Part shown: one piece after another, positions 6,729 through 11,202 of the stretch
How positions within the stretch are numbered: position 1 is the first letter of the stretch
Layout: each line of letters begins with the position of its first letter
From: Nitrospirae bacterium GWC2_57_9
Lineage (GTDB): Bacteria; Nitrospirota; UBA9217
Assembly: GCA_001805085.1 (NCBI GenBank)
Contig: MHEA01000221.1
Location: forward strand, 1 to 11,202
DNA: 11,202 nucleotides
Reading direction: 5' to 3'
The notes under the pieces: model-generated
What the model saw: the letters and a program-made list of their open reading frames with translations, nothing else
The model's database searches: none
Told to the model about the DNA's origin: nothing
Made by a program: the position numbers and the translations under genes

Positions 6729-8963
6729 ATGGAGAAGAAATACGGCGTATATATCTGCAAGGGATGCGGCATCAAGGAGGCGATGGACGTTGAGAAGGTC
6801 GCCGGAGCCGCTAAAAAACTCCAGAACTATAAGTTCCATGATGCACTCTGCAGCCCCGAAGGCGTGCAGATGATGAAGAACGAGATCACCAACGATGGCG
6901 TGAATACGATTGTAATCGCTGCCTGCTCGCCGCGCGCTAAGGCGGCCGAGTTCACCTTCCCGGGCGTTTTAACGGAGCGCGTGAATATCCGCGAGTTCGT
7001 TGCCTGGACTATGGAGCCGAACACGGATGCAACGAACGATGCAGCCTACGACTACCTCAACATGGGCATCGTGAAGGTCCAGAAAAGTGAACTACCTGAA
7101 CCGAATATTCTGCCCGACCTGGACAGCACTATCCTGGTCATCGGCGGCGGCATCGCGGGCATGACCGCGGCCCTGTCCGCAGCAGGCGCCGGCAGCAAAG
7201 TCGTGCTCGTTGAGAAAGACGCACAACTGGGCGGCCTCGTGAACAAGCTTTATAAAAAGATCCCGACCGGCTCCTATATCAACAAGCCGCTGATTGTCGA
7301 TACCGATATCAACAAGACCGTCAGCGAGGTCGAGAGCAACCCGAATATCAAGGTGTACAAGTCAACAACGATAGCGAAGACCGACGGCCAGCCCGGACTG
7401 TACAACGTGACGCTCTCGAACGGCGAGACCATGAAGATCGGTGCCATCGTCATGGCCACCGGTTGGAAGCCCTATGACGCAAACAAACTTGATTATCTCG
7501 GGTACGGCAAGTTCAAGAACGTCGTGACCAACATGGAGCTTGAAGAGATCGCCAGAAAGAACAACGGCAAACTGCTCCGGCCTTCCGACGGCAAGCCGGC
7601 GATGAAAGTCGCATTTATCCAGTGTGCGGGCCAGCGCGATCCGAACCACCTGTCGTACTGCTCCTCCATGTGCTGCGCCACGTCGCTCAAGCAGGCGCAG
7701 TACGTGCGGCAGAACGAGGATGCCCTTGCCATGATTTTCTACAAGGACATCAGGACCCCGGGCAGGACCGAACTCTATTATAAAGAAGCTCAGAACAATC
7801 CGGGCGTGATGCTCACCAAGGCCGATGTGACAGGCGTTTCAGAAGCGGCGGACGGCAACATGTTCGTCGAGATGGAGAATACGCTGTTCGGCACGAAGAC
7901 CGGCGAGAAGGTGAAAGTGGAAGCCGATCTCGTTGTTCTCGCAGCAGGTATGGTCCCCACGACCCTCGGCCCTCAGGCATACGCTGACGGACTTACGGCC
8001 GCAGCCGGGGGCGGCGACGAAGCCAAAAAGAATTATCTTGAACAGACCCCGAAGCCGGATTATATTCTGAACCTCGGTTATCGTCAGGGACCCGAGATTC
8101 CGACGCTCGAGGGTGCAGCCGGTTTTGCTGATTCCAACTTCATATGCTTCCAGTATGAAACAAGAAGAACGGGTATTTACGCGGCAGGAAGCGTGCATCA
8201 GCCGATGAACATGGCAGAAGCGCAGGAAGACGCGGCAGGAGCGGCTTTCAAGGCGATCCAGGCCATCGACCACGCGTCGCGCGGCGTTGCCGTTCATCCC
8301 CGCGCCTGGGACGTGACCTATCCCGATCCGATGCTGATCAAGTGCACGGCCTGCAAGCGGTGCACGGAAGAATGTCCTTTCGGCGCCATCGACGAGGACG
8401 AGAAGGGCATTCCGAAATACAATCTCAACCGCTGCCGTCGCTGCGGAACGTGCATGGGCGCCTGCCCGGAACGCATCGTTTCGTTCAAGGACTACAGCGT
8501 CGATATCGTCGGCTCGATGCTCAAGTCTGTGGAATACTCCGATGATGAGGACAAGCCGACGATCATCTGCCTGGTCTGCGAGAACGATTCCTACCCGGCG
8601 CTCGACACGGCGGCTATTGCCGGAAAGAAGATCGATCCGGCATTCCGGTTCATTTCCATGCGGTGCCTGGGCGGCATGAACCTGGTGTGGGTTGCCGACG
8701 CGCTGTCCAAGGGCGCCGACGGTATGCTGCTTCTCGGTTGCAAGTACGGGGAGAACTATCAGTGCCACTTCGTCAAGGGCAGCGAGCTCGCGAACACCCG
8801 CTTCAGCAAGGTGAGTGAGACCCTGAACCGGCTCCAGCTCGAGTCCGAGCGCGTCCAGCTCATGCAGGTGGCCATCAACGAGTATGATAAACTGCCGGAC
8901 ATGCTCAATGAGTTTGCTACAAGGATCAGAGAGATCGGACCGAATCCGTTCAGGACCATGTAG
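6729..8963 (+). CDS. qmoB: Quinone-interacting membrane-bound oxidoreductase subunit B (HdrA/MvhD-like)
   Basis: The 744-residue flavo-iron-sulfur subunit of Qmo is a fusion-like protein. An N-terminal HdrA-type region has Cys10, Cys13, Cys41 and Cys66 (the last in AACSPRA). A FAD domain starts with VIGGGIAGMTAA at 137-148 and includes VMATGW at 241-246. The HdrA signature QCAGQRDPNHLSYCSSMCC is at 298-316. Two [4Fe-4S] motifs follow: Cys539, 542, 545, 549 and Cys569, 572, 575, 579. The C-terminal domain from about 610 resembles MvhD, with Cys614, 617, 646, 671 and 679 as likely iron-sulfur ligands. It is clearly paralogous to QmoA: about 40 residues around VMATGW align without gaps. The start is fixed by GAGGAGG at 6714-6720 inside the qmoA 3' end, and the 2-bp gap implies translational coupling. 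No signal peptide or membrane helix is seen. Confidence 0.95.
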   Translation: MEKKYGVYICKGCGIKEAMDVEKVAGAAKKLQNYKFHDALCSPEGVQMMKNEITNDGVNTIVIAACSPRAKAAEFTFPGVLTERVNIREFVAWTMEPNTDATNDAAYDYLNMGIVKVQKSELPEPNILPDLDSTILVIGGGIAGMTAALSAAGAGSKVVLVEKDAQLGGLVNKLYKKIPTGSYINKPLIVDTDINKTVSEVESNPNIKVYKSTTIAKTDGQPGLYNVTLSNGETMKIGAIVMATGWKPYDANKLDYLGYGKFKNVVTNMELEEIARKNNGKLLRPSDGKPAMKVAFIQCAGQRDPNHLSYCSSMCCATSLKQAQYVRQNEDALAMIFYKDIRTPGRTELYYKEAQNNPGVMLTKADVTGVSEAADGNMFVEMENTLFGTKTGEKVKVEADLVVLAAGMVPTTLGPQAYADGLTAAAGGGDEAKKNYLEQTPKPDYILNLGYRQGPEIPTLEGAAGFADSNFICFQYETRRTGIYAAGSVHQPMNMAEAQEDAAGAAFKAIQAIDHASRGVAVHPRAWDVTYPDPMLIKCTACKRCTEECPFGAIDEDEKGIPKYNLNRCRRCGTCMGACPERIVSFKDYSVDIVGSMLKSVEYSDDEDKPTIICLVCENDSYPALDTAAIAGKKIDPAFRFISMRCLGGMNLVWVADALSKGADGMLLLGCKYGENYQCHFVKGSELANTRFSKVSETLNRLQLESERVQLMQVAINEYDKLPDMLNEFATRIREIGPNPFRTM

Positions 8964-8970
8964 GGTCAGG

Positions 8971-9000
8971 TTCGGAGTGCGGAGTTCGGAGTGCGGAGTT
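8971..9000. repeat. Heptamer tandem repeat between qmoB and qmoC
   Basis: TTCGGAGTGCGGAG occurs twice head to tail (8971-8984, 8985-8998), then TT. It can equally be read as four heptamers TKCGGAG. The terminal GGAGTT (8995-9000) can pair with AACTCC (9011-9016). From general familiarity, repeats of this look are scattered between genes in many environmental bacterial genomes and are often mis-translated as SELRTPN-like peptides on the opposite strand. It lies only 41 bp before the qmoC start and does not disrupt either gene. Confidence 0.75.
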
Positions 9001-9040
9001 AAAAACAAACAACTCCTAACCAGAGTAATGGGAGGATTAA

Positions 9041-10255
9041 ATGTCAGAAGCAACGGTAATAAAACCTGATTTACAGTTCGTGAACGAGATCATCAAGGGC
9101 GGCGGCGAATCTCTGAAGAAGTGCTACCAGTGCGCAACCTGCTCGGTGGTCTGCAACGTGACGCCCGAGGGCAATCCGTTTCCGCGCAAGGAAATGGTCC
9201 TGGCGCAGTGGGGCCAGAAAGACAAACTGATCGCGAGCGCCGATGTATGGCTCTGCCATCAGTGCAGCGACTGCACGGCCTACTGCCCCCGGGGCGCAAA
9301 GCCGGGCGAAGTGCTGAACGCTATCCGGAAACAGAGCATCAAAGAGGTCGCTATGGTTCCTTTTTTCGCGAAAATTGCAACTGATCCTAAATGGATCTGG
9401 CTTTTGTTCGCGATACCCATGGTGCTGTTCTACATGATCATGCCCTATAAAAGCATCGACGCGGTGCCTCTCAATAACGAGGGTAAAATGGCATACCACT
9501 TTTTCATGCCGGTATTCCCTCACATTGACGTAACCTTTATGTTAACGGCGCTTTTTGCCGCAGTATCGGCTTTTGTCGGGATTACCCGTCTCTGGTCCGG
9601 CATGAAGAAGAATGCGGCGGGCGCGCAGGGAACAGGCAGTCCCTTCAGCCACATCGTCCCGGCATTCACGCAGATATTCGCGCACAAGAAATTCACGGAT
9701 TGCAACGTAAGCAAGCTCAGGAAATGGGGCCACTTGCTCCTGTTCTATGCATTCGCCGGACTCTTTGTCGTAACAGTATGGGCGGTAGGATACCTCTACG
9801 GCCACGAGTTCTTCCATATACCGGCTTTTGGACCTTTCCATTTTGGAGAGGCGCCCTACCCGAACAGCGACCCGGTCAAGTGGCTGGCCCTGGCAAGCTC
9901 TGTCGCTTTTGCGGCAGGGGCCTTGATCATCCTGCTCAATCGGCTCGGTAATGCTGCAAAGGCTGGAATGGGTTCCTATTTCGATTGGGTTTTCCTGACT
10001 ATAGTTATTGGCGTCGGCGCAACCGGCATGGGCTCCTGGGCGCTTCGGCTGGCCGAGATGAAGATAGGGTACATTGTTTACTACTTCCATCTGGTTTTGG
10101 TCTGGTCGCTGTTCGCATATGCCCCCTATTCCAAGTTCGCGCACGTTTTCTATCGCACCACGGCCATGGTCTTCGCCCGCTACACCGGCCGCGAGGTGAA
10201 AGCCCCGAACGCGGGGTCGGTCACCGAAGCCGGCGTACAGCCGGCAGCACAATAA
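9041..10255 (+). CDS. qmoC: Quinone-interacting membrane-bound oxidoreductase subunit C (HdrC–HdrE fusion)
   Basis: The 404-residue membrane subunit of Qmo exchanges electrons with the quinone pool. The N-terminal HdrC-like domain holds two [4Fe-4S] motifs, Cys28, 31, 34, 38 and Cys72, 75, 78, 82. An HdrE/NarI-like cytochrome b part follows, with hydrophobic helices at about 117-135, 163-182, 229-252, 281-300, 313-335 and 343-361. His231 and His350 lie in helices and are candidate heme ligands, though I cannot assign them firmly. The C-terminal tail is short and polar. GGGAGG at 9030-9035, 5 nt before the ATG, supports the start. The gene is separated from qmoB by 77 bp with a repeat, unlike the tight qmoAB junction. 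The full HdrC–HdrE fusion argues against the Gram-positive arrangement in which QmoC is replaced by HdrBC. A CBS-pair gene, and no recognisable qmoD, follows. Confidence 0.95.
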   Translation: MSEATVIKPDLQFVNEIIKGGGESLKKCYQCATCSVVCNVTPEGNPFPRKEMVLAQWGQKDKLIASADVWLCHQCSDCTAYCPRGAKPGEVLNAIRKQSIKEVAMVPFFAKIATDPKWIWLLFAIPMVLFYMIMPYKSIDAVPLNNEGKMAYHFFMPVFPHIDVTFMLTALFAAVSAFVGITRLWSGMKKNAAGAQGTGSPFSHIVPAFTQIFAHKKFTDCNVSKLRKWGHLLLFYAFAGLFVVTVWAVGYLYGHEFFHIPAFGPFHFGEAPYPNSDPVKWLALASSVAFAAGALIILLNRLGNAAKAGMGSYFDWVFLTIVIGVGATGMGSWALRLAEMKIGYIVYYFHLVLVWSLFAYAPYSKFAHVFYRTTAMVFARYTGREVKAPNAGSVTEAGVQPAAQ

Positions 10256-10317
10256 GGGAACCCCGGCCAGGCTGTATGGTCGCGGGAATGCAGTAAGCGT
10301 TTTTCAGCGGAGTCACC

Positions 10318-10755
10318 ATGAAAGTCAAAGAATTACTAAGCATCAAAGGCCTCGAGTGTTTCAGCATCAACAGCACGGACACGCTGCAGGCTGCTGCAAA
10401 GCAGATGGCGGAATGCAACATCGGCGCGCTGCTCGTCATGGACCGGGGTTCGCTCGTCGGTATCGTTACCGAGCGTGATATCGTGAAGAACTCCGCCAAC
10501 GAGCAGAAGAGCCTGAAGAATGTAATAATCAAGGATGCCATGAGCGCCAACCTGCTCGTGGTCAAGCCCGGCGACGACCTCGATTATGTGATGGCGATCA
10601 TGATCCAGAACAATATCCGTCACCTGCCGGTTGTCGAAGAGAGCGGACTGCTCGGACTGCTGTCCATGCGCGACGTGGTACGCGTCCTGGTGAAGAACCT
10701 GAAGGCGGAGAACCACTACCTGAAAGATTTCATCGGCGGCAAATTCGAAGCATAG
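10318..10755 (+). CDS. CBS-pair domain protein
   Basis: This 145-residue stand-alone protein consists almost entirely of two CBS domains, about residues 7-60 and 72-127. Typical CBS blocks are visible: GALLVMD then GIVTERDIV (48-56) in the first, and NIRHLPVVE (99-107) then GLLSMRDVV (113-121) in the second. The conserved Asp in each RD pair is the kind of residue that contacts ribose in nucleotide-binding CBS pairs. There is no signal peptide, membrane helix or fused catalytic domain. CBS pairs often bind AMP, ADP, ATP or S-adenosylmethionine. It lies 62 bp after qmoC with GGAG at 10309-10312, so it is probably co-transcribed with qmo. Located between an AMP-producing pathway and a pyrophosphatase, it may sense energy charge, but that is inference. 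It could equally be a generic CBS protein with no direct role here. Confidence 0.9.
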   Translation: MKVKELLSIKGLECFSINSTDTLQAAAKQMAECNIGALLVMDRGSLVGIVTERDIVKNSANEQKSLKNVIIKDAMSANLLVVKPGDDLDYVMAIMIQNNIRHLPVVEESGLLGLLSMRDVVRVLVKNLKAENHYLKDFIGGKFEA

Positions 10756-10757
10756 AG

Positions 10758-10782
10758 TTCCTATTACACATGACGATAGGGA
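10758..10782 (+). other. Weak inverted repeat after the CBS gene
   Basis: TTCCTAT (10758-10764) can pair with ATAGGGA (10776-10782) including one G-U pair, across an 11-nt loop. It begins 3 nt after the CBS gene stop. No T-run follows, so terminator function is doubtful. The rest of the gap to 10820 is G-rich, and I recognise no known riboswitch in it. Confidence 0.25.
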
Positions 10783-10820
10783 GGGATGCCTGGGGGGAAC
10801 ATAGCTGCAGTGGTTGCTCA

Positions 10821-10839
10821 TCCATCGCATCGTGATGGA
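10821..10839 (+). other. Hairpin upstream of the hppA promoter
   Basis: TCCATC (10821-10826) pairs exactly with GATGGA (10834-10839), extendable by one G-U pair to leave a CATCG loop. It sits between the CBS gene and the -35 box of hppA. It could be a weak terminator for the upstream unit (GGATTTATTG follows shortly) or a regulator dyad next to the promoter. The sequence does not decide between these. Confidence 0.35.
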
Positions 10840-10848
10840 CAGGATTTA

Positions 10849-10876
10849 TTGAAGTGCAACATGAGGACGATATAAT
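10849..10876 (+). promoter_or_regulatory. Sigma-70-type promoter for hppA
   Basis: TTGAAG (10849-10854) and a perfect TATAAT (10871-10876) are 16 bp apart, which is close to consensus. Transcription would begin near 10883, giving a very short leader that contains the ribosome-binding site AAGGAGG (10887-10893) and reaches the ATG at 10900. This suggests hppA can be expressed independently of the qmo genes. Confidence 0.6.
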
Positions 10877-10899
10877 CTAATTCTAAAAGGAGGAAGGAA

Positions 10900-11202
10900 A
10901 TGGATTTTGCAAATACAGTTATGACATTTGCGATCGCATGCGGCATCGCCGGCGTTATATACGCCCTGTTCATCGCCGCATGGGTCAACAAGCAGGACGC
11001 AGGAAATGAGAAGATGAAGACGATCTCTGATGCGGTGAAGGAAGGCGCATATGCATTCCTCGCGCGCGAGTACAAGACCGTGGCCATGGTCGCGGTAGTG
11101 CTGTTCGTTATTCTCTGGGCGGTTCCGGCGCTCGGGAAGTGGTCCGCGATCGGCTTCCTGATCGGAGTGTGCGGTTCGGCTCTGGCCGGCTTCGTCGGCA
11201 TG
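10900..11202 (+). CDS. hppA: Membrane-bound ion-translocating pyrophosphatase, N-terminal part (cut by window edge)
   Basis: The first 101 residues of an open frame run off the right edge, with no stop inside the window. The sequence matches the N-terminus of membrane pyrophosphatases. A first helix (about 8-28) is followed by a cytoplasmic segment with GNEKMKTISDAVKEGAYAFL and the REYKT block, a second helix (about 61-76), and the GFLIGVCGSALAGFVGM helix. The family hydrolyses PPi and pumps H+ or Na+ across the cytoplasmic membrane. The catalytic DX7KXE region and the residues that tell K+ dependence and ion type lie beyond the window. AAGGAGG at 10887-10893 with 6-nt spacing supports the start. 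It would remove PPi made by Sat, pulling sulfate activation forward while saving part of its energy. The family normally has about 650-700 residues or more, so most of the gene is missing here. Confidence 0.93.
   Translation, partial: MDFANTVMTFAIACGIAGVIYALFIAAWVNKQDAGNEKMKTISDAVKEGAYAFLAREYKTVAMVAVVLFVILWAVPALGKWSAIGFLIGVCGSALAGFVGM

Noticed and set aside
7839..9053. 404-residue - strand open frame opposite qmoB, starting near the heptamer repeat
   Set aside because: Its N-terminus is a translation of the noncoding repeat (SELRTPN-like) and the rest is antisense to qmoB motifs. It is a typical spurious frame.
10203..10245. GC-rich inverted repeats at the 3' end of qmoC (CCCCG/CGGGG and GCCGGC/GCCGGC)
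   Set aside because: They lie inside the coding region, have no T-run, and such short GC palindromes are expected in GC-rich coding sequence.
10756..10848. Riboswitch upstream of hppA
   Set aside because: The gap is G-rich with small hairpins, but I recognise no conserved riboswitch core, and the likely hppA start site lies downstream of it.

Overview
The window carries the sulfate-activation and adenylylsulfate (APS) reduction module of a dissimilatory sulfur-metabolising bacterium, with every convincing gene on the + strand. The order is rdgB – adk – sat – aprB – aprA – qmoA – qmoB – qmoC – a CBS-pair protein – hppA (cut by the right edge). QmoC is of the HdrC–HdrE fusion type and carries transmembrane helices. 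This, with sat, aprBA and qmoABC together, fits a Gram-negative-type sulfate reducer such as Desulfobacterota or a Thermodesulfovibrio-like Nitrospirota. I cannot fix the phylum from this window. No dsr genes are present, so the reductive direction is inferred from gene content and is not proven.

Layout. Positions 1-53 hold a short repeat and the rdgB ribosome-binding site. rdgB (54-650) is a housekeeping nucleotide-sanitation gene. An AT-rich gap (651-799) with promoter-like boxes and a dyad leads to adk (800-1447). A compact palindrome (1455-1476) separates adk from sat (1519-2757). aprB (2821-3252) and aprA (3267-5306) follow closely. A 12-bp GC-rich hairpin after aprA and a 169-bp AT-rich gap separate them from qmoA (5476-6726). 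qmoB (6729-8963) is almost contiguous with qmoA. A 77-bp gap containing four heptamer repeats precedes qmoC (9041-10255). A CBS-pair gene (10318-10755) comes next. A 144-bp gap with a good sigma-70-type promoter then leads to hppA (10900 to the edge).

How the genes work together. Sat converts sulfate and ATP to APS and pyrophosphate. AprBA reduces APS to sulfite and AMP. QmoABC is the membrane complex that links the quinone pool to AprBA. Both by-products have a recycling enzyme encoded alongside: adenylate kinase returns AMP to ADP, and the membrane pyrophosphatase removes PPi while pumping ions. The cluster is therefore a nearly self-contained energy-accounting unit. The CBS-pair protein, a fold that often binds adenine nucleotides, sits between the Qmo genes and hppA and is a plausible but unproven energy-charge sensor.

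I do not see a wholly new system. The parts most worth a second look are the CBS protein's position, the intergenic palindromes, and the heptamer/decamer repeats that look like dispersed noncoding families.
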